Origin: Sphingomonadales bacterium
Lineage (GTDB): Bacteria > Pseudomonadota > Alphaproteobacteria > Sphingomonadales > Sphingomonadaceae
Assembly: GCA_016720115.1 (NCBI GenBank)
Contig: JADJXT010000001.1
Location: 1,426,001-1,490,000 of the forward strand
Direction of reading: 5' to 3'
DNA length: 64,000 bases
A program made the position numbers and the translations under genes. Every line of letters starts with the position of its first letter. Positions within the stretch are counted from its first letter, which is position 1. Shown piece by piece: positions 49,604 through 58,427 of the stretch. The notes below the pieces were generated by a model that saw only the letters and a list, made by a program, of their open reading frames with translations, was not told where the DNA came from and did no database searches.

Positions 49604-52600
49604 ATGGAAGACGAGCTTCCCGAAGCACTACCGGCCCGGCGTTGGTCGAAGCGCCATATATTTGGCGCGGTGCTGATCCTCTTGCTGCTGCTCGTTGCTT
49701 ATGCCTGGTGGAAACGCACGGAGATCGCCGATGGCTTTGTGCGCGACTATCTGGAGGAAAATGATGTTCGCGCGACCTACGAGATCGGGGATATCGGGTT
49801 TCGCACACAGCGCATTCGCAATCTTGTCTTCGGCGATCCCGCAAACCCCGATTTGACGGCGAGGCTGGTCGAGATTGAGCTGTCGATCGGTTTCGGCGCG
49901 CCCTCGCTTCGCGAGATCCGCGCCGACGGTGTGCGACTGAAGGGGCGCTTTGCCGACGGCAAGCTCTATCTGGGCGAAATTGACAAGCTCCGCGACATGC
50001 AGAGCAAGGAGCCGATAACGCTTCCCGACATCAACCTGCGGCTTTCCGATGCGATCCTTTCGCTGGCGACGCCCTGGGGTGGAGCTGGTGTGGCCGTGCA
50101 GGGCAACGGCAATTTGCGCAATCGCTTCGACGGCAAAATCGTTGCGCGTTCCGGGCAACTGGCGGGAGGATGGTGCAGCGCCGATGGCTTTCGCTATGAC
50201 GGCGCGGTCCGTATCCGCAATGTCCGGCCTGAATTCACCGGCCCCCTTGCTGCGTCATCGGTGAAATGCGAGGCGCAAAAACTCGCACTTCAAGCCCCCG
50301 CCATAAACGGCAAGGTCCAGTTTACCGAAGCATTTGATCGCTGGATCGGCAATGTCGCGCTCACCGCAAAGTCGGCACAGGCGGATAAGCGGCGGGCCGA
50401 TGATGTTGCCGGAAAGCTGGCATTCAACGGCAACCAGCAACGAACCGAATATGAGCTGGAGCTGGCAAAGGCAGCGTTGCAGACCCCCGAACTGGCCATT
50501 CAGAACCTGGGCGGCACAGCGACAGGCAGCTTCTCTTTTTCGGACGCAGGGCTTGCGTTGGCGGCCCGCGGCGATGCGCGCTTGACTGGCGCTTCCCTGC
50601 CGCAATCCATGCTGCCTTCGATGGACCAGCTGGTGCGCGGTACGCAGTCCACGCCGGTCGGGCCTGTCGTTGCGCGCCTCGATCCGGCGCTGCGCCGGGC
50701 AATACGCAGTTTTGACGGTACGATGACTTTCGATATTGCCAGTGCGCCGGCGGGGAACAAATTTGTGCTCGACCGCCTGTTCGTCCGTTCGGACAGCGGA
50801 GTCATCCTGCGTCAGCAGGCGCCCTTTGCCTTGGCAGACGGTCGTTTGGCCGATCCGGTGTCGCTCAGCATGACGGGTGGGGATTTGCCGACCGGCAAAC
50901 TGATGCTGCGCCAAAGCGGCAATGGTTGGGCAGGCACGCTCAACCTGCAGCCCTATTCGGCGCCGGGCGGCAGCGTCAGCATTCCGACGCTGGCCTTTGA
51001 AGGCGGCGGACGGGGGCCGTGGAGATTCAATGGACAGGCGACGCTGACCGGGCCTTTGCTGGGCGGCACTGTCACCGGGCTCAGCCTGCCCGTGGACGGT
51101 ACTTTCTCCGGTAGCATGTTCACCATGAACGCCTCTTGCACCAATGTCCGCTATGGCGGGCTTGCAACCGGTGCGCTGCGCCTGCCAGCTGGCACTTTGC
51201 GGGCCTGTCCGCAGCGTGGCCCGGTGCTGCAGATAGCAAATGGGCAAACCCGTTTTGCATTGGTAATTCCGTCGCTCGCCGTAGCCGGAACGCTCGGAAG
51301 TTCGGCGTTAAAAGCAAATAGCAGCAGCATTACCTTTGATCTCGATAGCGGATTTGGTGCCAACAATGTCGCGCTCGATCTGGGCAGCGGCGATAGCGTC
51401 AGCAAATTCACGGTTGCACGGCTGGATGGCAGGCTCGCAGGGTCCGGCGTGCGCGGCTCGATCAGCGGCGGAGCGGGACAGATTGGCAATATTCCCCTGC
51501 TGATCAGCGAAGCCGCAGGCGAATGGCGCTGGCAAAATGATGTTCTTGGGCTGGATTCGGCACTTTTCGTGTCGGATGCCGAACAGGTCGATCGCTTCAA
51601 TCCGCTGAAGGTGCCTGACCTGCAGGTCACATTGTCGAACAATGTGATCAGCGCGATCGGCAATCTGATTGAGTCGAAGAGCGGCGTCAAAGTGGCAGAT
51701 GCGCAGATCATGCACAATCTGGGCAACAGCAACGGCAACGCCCTGCTGTCTGTTGAAGGTTTACAGTTCAACGACCGCCTGCAGCCGGAAAAGATAACCC
51801 CTTTGACGCTTGGACATATAGCTGAGGTCGAGGGGCTTTTGTCGGGGGACGGGCGGATCGAGTGGGATGGCGAGGCCGTTCGCAGCTCCGGCCATTTCGT
51901 TCTCGCGAACACCGATCTCGCCGCTGCCTTCGGTCCGGTCGAGGGGTTGGGGACCGAAATCCACTTTACCGACCTGCTCGGCATGGTCACCGCACCGGGG
52001 CAGATCGCCCGCGTCCGCTCGGTCAATCCGGGTGTGCCTGCCTATGAAGGCGTGCTCCGCTACCAATTGCTGCCAGACCAGCGGGTCAGCATTGAGGAGG
52101 GGCGCTGGCCTTTCTACGGCGGGGAACTGATCCTTGAACCCACCGTGCTGGATTTTGATGTTGAGGCAGAACGCAAGCTGACTTTCCGCCTGATCGGCCT
52201 CGACGCCGAGAAATTCCTTGCCGGTTACGATCTGCAGAATTTGCAGGTATCGGGCATTTTTGACGGCACTTTGCCGATGGTGTTCAATCAGGAAGGCGGC
52301 CGCATCGTAGGCGGCTATCTGGTATCGCGGCCCGGCGGTGGGCAGCTCTCTTATCTTGGAGAGCTTACCTATGAGGATATGGGCGTGTTCGCCAATTTTG
52401 CCTTTCAGGCGCTGCGCTCGATCAGCTTCAGCGAAATGCGCCTGGGCGTCGAGGGCAAGCTGGATGGCGAAATCGTTACCGATGTCTCGTTCGAGGGATT
52501 GCAGCAAGGCAGCCTTGCCAAGCAGAATTTCTTCACGAAGCAAATCGCCAAGGTTCCCATCAAGTTCAATGTACGGATCGAGGCGGAGTTTCTGCAGCTG

Positions 52601-52720
52601 ATCGGCTCGGTTCGCGGCTTGTATGATGCCGACTATGCGCTGCAGCAGGGAAAGACTTTGATCGAAGAGCAGAACAAGCCGGTGCCCGGCGAAGGGGCGC
52701 CGTCGGGTGGGAAAAGATGA
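49604..52720 (+). CDS. ydbH: YdbH-like envelope protein (AsmA-like/intermembrane lipid transport family)
   Basis: 1038 residues. An N-terminal transmembrane helix (FGAVLILLLLLVAYAWW, about 20-36) anchors it in the inner membrane. The rest is a long repetitive beta-rich periplasmic part with repeated amphipathic strands and no Cys clusters, e.g. IADGFVRDYLEENDVRATYE near the N-terminus and DGEIVTDVSFEGLQQGSL near the C-terminus. This is the architecture of YdbH, one of the AsmA-like proteins that bridge inner and outer membrane for phospholipid transport. YnbE- and YdbL-like genes follow immediately, as in Enterobacteria, which strengthens the call. Confidence 0.88.
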   Translation: MEDELPEALPARRWSKRHIFGAVLILLLLLVAYAWWKRTEIADGFVRDYLEENDVRATYEIGDIGFRTQRIRNLVFGDPANPDLTARLVEIELSIGFGAPSLREIRADGVRLKGRFADGKLYLGEIDKLRDMQSKEPITLPDINLRLSDAILSLATPWGGAGVAVQGNGNLRNRFDGKIVARSGQLAGGWCSADGFRYDGAVRIRNVRPEFTGPLAASSVKCEAQKLALQAPAINGKVQFTEAFDRWIGNVALTAKSAQADKRRADDVAGKLAFNGNQQRTEYELELAKAALQTPELAIQNLGGTATGSFSFSDAGLALAARGDARLTGASLPQSMLPSMDQLVRGTQSTPVGPVVARLDPALRRAIRSFDGTMTFDIASAPAGNKFVLDRLFVRSDSGVILRQQAPFALADGRLADPVSLSMTGGDLPTGKLMLRQSGNGWAGTLNLQPYSAPGGSVSIPTLAFEGGGRGPWRFNGQATLTGPLLGGTVTGLSLPVDGTFSGSMFTMNASCTNVRYGGLATGALRLPAGTLRACPQRGPVLQIANGQTRFALVIPSLAVAGTLGSSALKANSSSITFDLDSGFGANNVALDLGSGDSVSKFTVARLDGRLAGSGVRGSISGGAGQIGNIPLLISEAAGEWRWQNDVLGLDSALFVSDAEQVDRFNPLKVPDLQVTLSNNVISAIGNLIESKSGVKVADAQIMHNLGNSNGNALLSVEGLQFNDRLQPEKITPLTLGHIAEVEGLLSGDGRIEWDGEAVRSSGHFVLANTDLAAAFGPVEGLGTEIHFTDLLGMVTAPGQIARVRSVNPGVPAYEGVLRYQLLPDQRVSIEEGRWPFYGGELILEPTVLDFDVEAERKLTFRLIGLDAEKFLAGYDLQNLQVSGIFDGTLPMVFNQEGGRIVGGYLVSRPGGGQLSYLGELTYEDMGVFANFAFQALRSISFSEMRLGVEGKLDGEIVTDVSFEGLQQGSLAKQNFFTKQIAKVPIKFNVRIEAEFLQLIGSVRGLYDADYALQQGKTLIEEQNKPVPGEGAPSGGKR

Positions 52721-52779
52721 ACAAAAACGACCGACAAATGAACGGCCTATTCAGCCTGCCGAAAGCGAGGGAGGTCTAT

Positions 52780-53010
52780 ATGCGACACGGATTGACGATG
52801 GATGGCAATGGTGCGATCCGTCAAAACATGAAGAAAGGGGCATTTCTCTTCCTCTGCATTGCCGCCTCGGCCTTGCCGGGCTGCGTGCAGGTTTCGGCAC
52901 CTGACAAGCCGATCGTGATCAACCTCAACATCGCTATCCGCCAGGAAGTGCTGTACAGGCTGGATCAGGCTTCGAAGGAAGTGATTGAAGAGAATTCGGA
53001 GATATTCTGA
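52780..53010 (+). CDS. ynbE: YnbE-like outer membrane lipoprotein
   Basis: 76 residues from ATG 52780 (GGGAGG five bases upstream); starts at 52717 (coupled to ydbH by ATGA) and 52828 are possible. A lipobox (ALPGC) is followed by the hallmark VQVSAPDKPIVINLNIAIRQ and EVLYRLDQASKEV of YnbE. YnbE is the outer membrane partner of YdbH in lipid transport, extending the bridge at the distal end. The C-terminus overlaps the ydbL start by one base. Confidence 0.85.
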   Translation: MRHGLTMDGNGAIRQNMKKGAFLFLCIAASALPGCVQVSAPDKPIVINLNIAIRQEVLYRLDQASKEVIEENSEIF

Positions 53011-53420
53011 TGGTTTTGAGTGAAAAGATGAAAGACCGTATCGAAATGGCCGCCGCAGCCTTGCTGATTGGCGCAGCCGTGGTAGGCAGCGGCGCAATGG
53101 CGCAGCGCGATCGCGATCCGGCTTACCAGCAGGCACGCGAAGCAGGCCTGATCGGCGAAAAAACCGATGGATATCTCGGCTTTGTCAGCTCGCCTTCACC
53201 TGCCGTCAAGGCGCTGGTCGATGATCTCAACATCAAGCGCAAGGCGAAATATACCGAAGAGGCTCTCGTCAATGGCGCGACGGTCGAGGAAATGGCTTTC
53301 CGCACCGGCTGTCGCTTGATCAAGGAGCGCACGGCGCCGGGCGAGATGTATCAGGCCCCGGACAAGAGCTGGAAAACCCGCGATGCCAGCCAGCCGCTGG
53401 TGGATGTGCGCTGCCCATAA
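53010..53420 (+). CDS. ydbL: YdbL-like exported protein (DUF1318 family)
   Basis: 136 residues. A signal peptide (ends SGAMA) is followed by DPAYQQAREAGLIGEKTDGY and LGFVSSPSPAVKALVDDLN, then IKRKAKYTEEALVNGATVEE, the conserved DUF1318 core. The C-terminal part has CRLIKERTAPGEMYQAPDKS and two Cys that may pair. YdbL is the third member of the YdbH-YnbE-YdbL set, thought to regulate the bridge. Starts at the TGATG overlap with ynbE and is followed by a hairpin terminator. Confidence 0.88.
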   Translation: MVLSEKMKDRIEMAAAALLIGAAVVGSGAMAQRDRDPAYQQAREAGLIGEKTDGYLGFVSSPSPAVKALVDDLNIKRKAKYTEEALVNGATVEEMAFRTGCRLIKERTAPGEMYQAPDKSWKTRDASQPLVDVRCP

Positions 53421-53444
53421 AGCTGACTGAAAGCCGGATTGCCG

Positions 53445-53472
53445 AAGGCGTCCTTCATGCGAAGGGCGCCTT
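53445..53472. terminator. Terminator after ydbL
   Basis: The stem AAGGCGTCCTTC (53445-53456) pairs with GAAGGGCGCCTT (53461-53472) with one G-T pair and an ATGC loop, then TCGTCTATT. It is positioned 25 bases after the stop and ends the ydbH-ynbE-ydbL unit. Confidence 0.7.
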
Positions 53473-53582
53473 TCGTCTATTCCAAAGGGGCATGATGGGG
53501 GGCATTTTCCCTAAGACTTCAGCATAGTTGCGAAACAGGGGCAGCGACGCCTAAGCTTTTCCACCTTTCTGGGGAGGATGGA

Positions 53583-54716
53583 ATGGAACTGGAGCAAGAT
53601 CGGATAGCGCCGGGCCGATCCTCTATTCCGAGGCCGGGACAGGTCATAGAATGGTTCAAGGCGCCTGTGCTTCAGGGAAATGCGAACTATGCTATCAGCA
53701 TAGCAGCGGGTCGTCCGCTGCTGTTCCTCTTTTTCGGCAGCGCCTCCGACCCGCGCGTGCAGGCGGCACTTGATCTCGTGCTCGCGCAATCGGACCTGTT
53801 CGACGATGTGCGCAGCTGCTTTTTCGGGGTTACCATCGATCCGGACGATGAAGGTGCGCGGCGCATTGCCCCCCGGATTCCCGGCATCCGCTATTTTATC
53901 GACTATAGTCGGGAACTGAGCATGATGTTCGGGGCAATCGACCGCTCCGATCCCTCCCACTACATCCCGCACTGGCTTGTCGTCGACCGCCAGTTGCGCC
54001 TTGTCGGACGCTATCGGCTCGATGAATATCAGCGTGCGATGGCGGTATTGCAAAAGCACATCGCGCGAGGTCAGGAAGACAGCTGGGCCCCCGTCCTCGA
54101 AGTGCCCGATGTGCTGGAGCCCGGGCTGTGCGATCATCTCGTCAATCTGTACCGCGAGCAGGGCGGCGTCGAATCGGGGTTCATGCGCGATGTAAACGGC
54201 AAGACGGTGCATGTGATCGATCATGGCCACAAACAGCGTTCCGATCTGATGCTCAACGATCCCGAATTGCGCCGCAGGCTTCTTGCGCGGATCCACGATC
54301 GGGTATTGCCGATGATATCGCGCGCCTTCCAGTTCGAGGTTACCCGAATGGAGCGCTATATTGTCGCCTGTTACGATGCGGAATCCGGCGGCCATTTCCG
54401 TCCGCATCGCGACAACACCACCAAGGGCACGGCACACCGCCGTTTTGCAGTCACCATCAATCTCAATACCGGGGAATATGATGGCGGACAGTTGATGTTT
54501 CCCGAATATGGGCAGCGCAGCTATCTGGCACCCAAAGGCGGGGCTATCGTCTTTTCCTGTTCGCTGCTGCACCAAGCGCTGCCGGTGACGCGCGGGCAAC
54601 GCTTTGCCTTCCTACCGTTCCTGTACGACGAGGCGGCGGCGCAAATCCGGCTGGCGAACAACGATTTTCTTGGCGAAGGCGTCGGGCAATATCGCGTTGG
54701 CGCGCAATCCTCCTGA
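53583..54716 (+). CDS. Thioredoxin-fold / 2OG-Fe(II) oxygenase fusion protein
   Basis: 377 residues. The first about 165 residues look like a peroxiredoxin-type thioredoxin fold (AGRPLLFLFFGSASDPRVQA, FFGVTIDPDDEG, HYIPHWLVVDRQLRLVGRYR) but have no Cys at the peroxidatic site. The second part, about 170-365, is a 2OG-Fe(II) dioxygenase: the facial triad is HFRPHRD with the following Asp and the distal His in SLLHQALPVTRGQRF, whose Arg would bind 2-oxoglutarate. It may hydroxylate a protein or small molecule. The AGGATGG site before 53583 fixes the start. It stands between the ydb set and the atp operon. Confidence 0.8.
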   Translation: MELEQDRIAPGRSSIPRPGQVIEWFKAPVLQGNANYAISIAAGRPLLFLFFGSASDPRVQAALDLVLAQSDLFDDVRSCFFGVTIDPDDEGARRIAPRIPGIRYFIDYSRELSMMFGAIDRSDPSHYIPHWLVVDRQLRLVGRYRLDEYQRAMAVLQKHIARGQEDSWAPVLEVPDVLEPGLCDHLVNLYREQGGVESGFMRDVNGKTVHVIDHGHKQRSDLMLNDPELRRRLLARIHDRVLPMISRAFQFEVTRMERYIVACYDAESGGHFRPHRDNTTKGTAHRRFAVTINLNTGEYDGGQLMFPEYGQRSYLAPKGGAIVFSCSLLHQALPVTRGQRFAFLPFLYDEAAAQIRLANNDFLGEGVGQYRVGAQSS

Positions 54717-54745
54717 TCGATCGCAACTAAGCTGTGCCACAGCGG

Positions 54746-54774
54746 TTGACTTGGGGCAGGGGCTCTCCTAAAGG
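54746..54774 (+). promoter_or_regulatory. Possible promoter for the F0 atp operon
   Basis: TTGACT at 54746-54751 and TAAAGG at 54769-54774 are separated by 17 bases. The -35 element is good and the -10 imperfect. Located 67 bases upstream of atpI in the short gap after the oxygenase gene. Confidence 0.4.
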
Positions 54775-54840
54775 GCGCGTGCCTTGGCGGGGTTGCCCGG
54801 AGTCTTGGCGGTTCTCCCTTGTCGCAACAGGAGGAATTGC

Positions 54841-55158
54841 ATGGCTTCAGAAGATCCCGCGCAGGATGGCAACGGCACAAAAGACCCTCGGCTCGATTCG
54901 TTAGACATGCAGCTGAAAATGGTCCGGAAGGCCGAGGCAGAACGTACGGGCAGCGATGCGCCCCCGGCCAAGGGAATGCGGCAGGGAAATCGCGTGCTGA
55001 CCGAACTGATCGCCGGTCCTGCGGGTGGTGCCTTGATTGGCTGGTTGTTCGACCGGTTTTTCGACACCGCGCCAGCGCTTCTGTTGGTCTGCATGTTTTT
55101 GGGCATCGCAGTCGCCTTCAGGAACATATACAGGATTTCGCAGGAGCGTCCGGAGTAA
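54841..55158 (+). CDS. atpI: F0F1-ATP synthase assembly protein AtpI-like
   Basis: 105 residues from ATG 54841 (AGGAGG nine bases upstream). The charged N-terminal half is followed by two membrane segments, GPAGGALIGWLFDRFF and ALLLVCMFLGIAVAFR, that match AtpI, involved in assembly of the c-ring and possibly Mg2+ or Na+ handling. Located as the first gene of an F0-only operon, the normal alphaproteobacterial arrangement with F1 encoded elsewhere. Confidence 0.88.
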   Translation: MASEDPAQDGNGTKDPRLDSLDMQLKMVRKAEAERTGSDAPPAKGMRQGNRVLTELIAGPAGGALIGWLFDRFFDTAPALLLVCMFLGIAVAFRNIYRISQERPE

Positions 55159-55229
55159 AGCCGGGCGCTTCGGTCGTATAAACGCGGCCCCGCTTGCGGG
55201 GCTGCTGGCATAAGCAGGGTACGGAAAAA

Positions 55230-56015
55230 GTGGCAGGCGAAAGCGGCAAAATCGATCCGATGCACCAGTTCCAGATTGAGCCTTGGGCGAAGCTGGATCT
55301 TTTTGGTTACGACATCTCGTTCACCAACTCGTCGCTGTTCATGCTCGTCGTTCTGGGTGCCATCTGGGTCTTCATGGCCGGTGGCATGAAGCGCGAACTC
55401 GTTCCCGGTCGCTGGCAGATGGCGGTTGAAGGCGTCACCGGATTTATCAACAACATGATGAGTTCGAGCATCGGACCCGAGGGCAAGAAATATGTGCCCC
55501 TGGTTTTCTCGCTTTTCATGTTCATCCTTTTTGCCAATTTCATGGGCATGATGCCGATCGGCATTGTTCCCGGCGCACACGCATTCACCGTAACCAGCCA
55601 CCTGACCGTCACGGCGGTGCTCGCAGTGCTCAGCTTCGGCACGGTGCTGGTTGTCGGCCTGTGGAAGCATGGCCTGCATTTCTTCAGCCTGTTCGTGCCC
55701 CATGGCACGCCCTGGTGGCTGCTCTGGCTTATTCCCTTCATTGAGCTCTTCTCATTCCTCATCCGCCCTTTCAGCCTCGCACTGCGTCTCTTCGTCGCGA
55801 TGACAGCGGGCCACGTGCTGATGAAGGTGCTCGCGGGCTTCGTGATCAACGGCCTCAATGCAGAAGCGCTGTGGGTAGCGCCGCTGGTTGCGCTCCCTTC
55901 GTTCATCCTGATGATCGGTATCACTCTGCTCGAACTGCTGGTGTGCGCGATCCAGGCCTATGTCTTTGCCCTTTTGACCTCGCTCTACATCAACGACGCG
56001 GTCAATCTGCACTGA
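55230..56015 (+). CDS. atpB: ATP synthase F0 subunit a
   Basis: 261 residues from GTG 55230. MAxExGK-DPMHQF is the usual sphingomonad N-terminus, and GTG reads as the start Met. Membrane helices include NSSLFMLVVLGAIWVFMAGG, and the essential Arg lies in LIRPFSLALRLFVAMTAGHV (Arg-Leu-Phe). Subunit a forms the proton half-channels with the c-ring. The start is preceded by GGAAAAA. Confidence 0.92.
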   Translation: MAGESGKIDPMHQFQIEPWAKLDLFGYDISFTNSSLFMLVVLGAIWVFMAGGMKRELVPGRWQMAVEGVTGFINNMMSSSIGPEGKKYVPLVFSLFMFILFANFMGMMPIGIVPGAHAFTVTSHLTVTAVLAVLSFGTVLVVGLWKHGLHFFSLFVPHGTPWWLLWLIPFIELFSFLIRPFSLALRLFVAMTAGHVLMKVLAGFVINGLNAEALWVAPLVALPSFILMIGITLLELLVCAIQAYVFALLTSLYINDAVNLH

Positions 56016-56066
56016 GTTTTTCGAAGTTTTTTCAACCAAATCTGAGTTTTGACAGGAGTTTATATC

Positions 56067-56294
56067 ATGGAAGCAGAAGCAGCAAAATTGATCGGTGCCG
56101 GTCTCGCAGCTATCGGTGCAGGCCTCGCGGCTGGCGGCGTTGGTAACGTCTTCGGTTCGTTCCTTCAGGGCGCGCTGCGCAACCCCGCGGCTGCCGACAG
56201 CCAGCAGGGCCGTCTCTTCATCGGCTTCGCGGCTGCGGAACTTCTGGGTCTGCTCGCGTTCGTCGTGGCGATGATCCTGATCTTCGTTGCCTAA
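56067..56294 (+). CDS. atpE: ATP synthase F0 subunit c
   Basis: 75 residues with an AGGAG site before 56067. It has two helices: the glycine-rich LIGAGLAAIGAGLAAGGVG and the C-terminal FAAAELLGLLAFVVAMILIF, with the proton-carrying Glu in AAAELLG. The polar loop ALRNPAAADSQ joins them. A hairpin follows, and the c-subunit is normally needed in excess. Confidence 0.95.
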   Translation: MEAEAAKLIGAGLAAIGAGLAAGGVGNVFGSFLQGALRNPAAADSQQGRLFIGFAAAELLGLLAFVVAMILIFVA

Positions 56295-56313
56295 GAGTTT
56301 TCAGGGGAGGATA

Positions 56314-56335
56314 CCCCGGCGCTTTGACGCCGGGG
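56314..56335. terminator. Hairpin between atpE and atpF'
   Basis: CCCCGGCG (56314-56321) pairs with CGCCGGGG (56328-56335) with a CTTTGA loop. No T-tract follows, so it may act as an mRNA stabiliser or partial attenuator that raises c-subunit output over the b subunits. Confidence 0.5.
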
Positions 56336-56382
56336 CCGCTTCCCCGAAATCGGAATAACCCTCCATCCAGCGAGCGGATAAA

Positions 56383-56871
56383 ATGCCTCAAATCGCCCAG
56401 ATACTGGAAACCTATGCCTCGCAGATCTTTTGGACGCTGCTGGTTTTCGGCATTCTCTATTTCGTGATTGGCCGCGGCATGGTGTCGAAGATCGACGCCA
56501 ATGTCGAAGCACGTGACCGGAAGATTGCCGATGACCTTGCCGCTGCCGAAAAGGCACGTGCGGAGGCTGACGGTCTGGTAGCTGGCGGTAGCGACGCATT
56601 AAACGCCGCCCGCGGTGAAGCCCAGGCCAAGGCGGCTGCCGCCAAGGCCAGGGGTGCCAAGGATGCTGAGGCGCGTCTTGCCAAGGCAGATGCCGAAGTT
56701 GCAGCCAAGCTGGCCGCGGCAGAAGCCGACCTCGCAAAGGCGCGCAGTAAGGCGATGGCGGGAATTGAAAACGTTGCAGCCGAAGCCGCGGCAGATATTG
56801 TCGCCAAGGTTTCGGGTGCCAAGGTTAGCGCTGCACAGGCAGTGACTGCAGTTAAGGCGGTATTGAGCTGA
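56383..56871 (+). CDS. atpF': ATP synthase F0 subunit b' (b-like)
   Basis: 162 residues. One membrane helix (IFWTLLVFGILYFVIGR, residues 15-31) is followed by a long charged Ala-rich coiled coil (KIDANVEARDRKIADDLAAAEKAR ...) with periodic hydrophobics. The order b' then b, right after subunit c, is the alphaproteobacterial arrangement. The stator arm is formed by b and b'. It overlaps the next gene by one base (TGATGA). Confidence 0.9.
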   Translation: MPQIAQILETYASQIFWTLLVFGILYFVIGRGMVSKIDANVEARDRKIADDLAAAEKARAEADGLVAGGSDALNAARGEAQAKAAAAKARGAKDAEARLAKADAEVAAKLAAAEADLAKARSKAMAGIENVAAEAAADIVAKVSGAKVSAAQAVTAVKAVLS

Positions 56872-57485
56872 TGACACAGGCAGCAGTCCCCGAAGCGATG
56901 GCCACCGAAAAGGCCGTGATTGACGACACCACGGTGGACGGCGCGCCCGTAGCCGATACCCATGCTTCAACCGAGGCGCATGGCGGAGAGGCGCATGCCG
57001 CTCCTGCCGCATTGGGTATGGACGCCACGATGTGGGTTGCTCTCGCGATGCTGCTCGTCATCGGCCTTGCCATCTGGAAAAAGGTTCCGGCGATGATCGG
57101 CGCTGCTCTCGACAAGCAGATTGCCGGCATCAAGGCGCAGCTCGACCAGGCGACCAACCTGCGCAAGGAAGCCGAAGCGATCAAGGCCGACTATGAAGCC
57201 AAGGCGAAGCAGGCCGCTGCCGAAGCCGAAGCGATGAAAGCCCATGCCGAGGAAGAGGCCAAGCTGATCGTCGCCAAGGCCAAGGCCGACGTCACCGCGC
57301 TGATTGCGCGTCGTTCCAAGGCTGCGGAAGAAAAAATTGAAGCGGCCGAACGCGCTGCCATTGCCGATGTGCGTGCCAAGGCTGCCGCTGCTGCCGCAGC
57401 CGCTGCCGAAGCCCTGATCGCCGCGCATCACGATGCCAAGGCCGACGCCGGGTTGGTTGACGCAACGATCGCCAAGTTGAACTGA
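56871..57485 (+). CDS. atpF: ATP synthase F0 subunit b
   Basis: 204 residues. A 45-residue acidic N-terminal extension rich in Ala, Asp and Thr precedes the membrane helix (ATMWVALAMLLVIGLAIWKK). The coiled coil that follows carries QIAGIKAQLDQATNLRKEAE and an Ala-rich stretch, the peripheral stalk dimer interface. Last gene of the F0 operon, followed by a dispersed palindromic repeat. Confidence 0.9.
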   Translation: MTQAAVPEAMATEKAVIDDTTVDGAPVADTHASTEAHGGEAHAAPAALGMDATMWVALAMLLVIGLAIWKKVPAMIGAALDKQIAGIKAQLDQATNLRKEAEAIKADYEAKAKQAAAEAEAMKAHAEEEAKLIVAKAKADVTALIARRSKAAEEKIEAAERAAIADVRAKAAAAAAAAAEALIAAHHDAKADAGLVDATIAKLN

Positions 57486-57560
57486 TCCAAGTTCCCCTCC
57501 GCCTGCGGGAGGGGTTAGGGGTGGGGCAGTGGACCGTTCGCGGACCGCCAATTGCCTAAC

Positions 57561-57650
57561 CGTCGCCCGGGCGAAGGCCGGGGCCGTTGGCGGTTTGACT
57601 CTACTGCGAAGTGCAGATTGATAGCGGCCCCGGCCTTCGCCGGGGCGACG
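57561..57650. repeat. Dispersed palindromic repeat, CGTCGCCCGGGCGAAGGCCGGGG type
   Basis: A 90-base inverted element. The left arm CGTCGCCCGGGCGAAGGCCG then GGGCCG pairs with the right arm CGGCCCCGGCCTTCGCCGGG then GCGACG. It lies between the atp operon and the convergent SDR. The same arms occur in the copy inside uvrC, 2.3 kb away. Confidence 0.85.
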
Positions 57651-57655
57651 CGCTT

Positions 57656-58381
57656 CTAATAATTGATCATGATCTTCCGCGCCAAGGCGGGCGAGATGCT
57701 CTCGACGATCCGCAGCAGCCGGGTCATTCCGACATTGGCCTCATTCGCATTGGTTTCCATCGCATCGACAATCTGCGCGGCGCATTCCGAAGCGGGCATC
57801 TTGCCCTTGCTGCCGCGCCCTGCGGTCAGCTTGGTTTCGACCACCGGCGGCAGCACCTCCAACACATGGATCGGCGTGTCGCGTAACTGGTGGCGCAGCG
57901 CCAGCGTATAGCTGCGCAGCCCCGCCTTGGTCGCGCAATAGATCGGCCCGCCTGAACGCGGCGCAATGGCCAGCCCCGATGTCACATTGACAATCATCGC
58001 CTCGGGCCGAGATTTCAGCACCGGCATCAGGTTCGTGATCAAATGGATCGGCGCATTCAGGTTGGCCGCGATGCAGCGGTCATTATCGGCAAGGTCTGGC
58101 ATCGCCTCGCGGAAATCATGGTCGCTGCCGAGGCCTGCATTGTTGATCAGGATATCGATGGCGCGGCCCTCGATTGCCGACAGGATAACATCGACGCCCG
58201 CCTGTGAAGACAGATCCGCCGCAATCACTTCATAACCGGCAGCCTTTGCCGCCTCGATCCGCTCGGGTGTACGACCGGTAACAATCACCGTCGCACCCTT
58301 GGCTTTCAATTGCCCCGCCAGCTCGCGACCGATGCCATCGGTGCCGCCGGTCAACAATATGGTCTTGCCGTTCAGTTGCAT
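57656..58381 (-). CDS. SDR family oxidoreductase
   Basis: 241 residues. Cofactor motif TGGTDGIGRELAGQL, the NNAG motif in IDILINNAGLGSDHDF, the catalytic Ser in VNVTSGLAIAPRS and the YCATKAG Tyr/Lys pair. The C-terminal part (LPPVVETKLTAGRGSKGKMP) resembles DltE-like SDRs. Substrate unknown. It is divergent from uvrC across 46 bases. Confidence 0.85.
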   Translation of the reverse strand: MQLNGKTILLTGGTDGIGRELAGQLKAKGATVIVTGRTPERIEAAKAAGYEVIAADLSSQAGVDVILSAIEGRAIDILINNAGLGSDHDFREAMPDLADNDRCIAANLNAPIHLITNLMPVLKSRPEAMIVNVTSGLAIAPRSGGPIYCATKAGLRSYTLALRHQLRDTPIHVLEVLPPVVETKLTAGRGSKGKMPASECAAQIVDAMETNANEANVGMTRLLRIVESISPALARKIMINY

Positions 58382-58427
58382 TTAGGCTGTTCCTCTTCCG
58401 CCGACTTAAGTAGCGCAACAGGATATA

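Noticed and set aside
54841..57485. Missing F1 genes as a truncated operon
   Set aside because: A separate F0 operon is normal in alphaproteobacteria; it is not an oddity of this locus.
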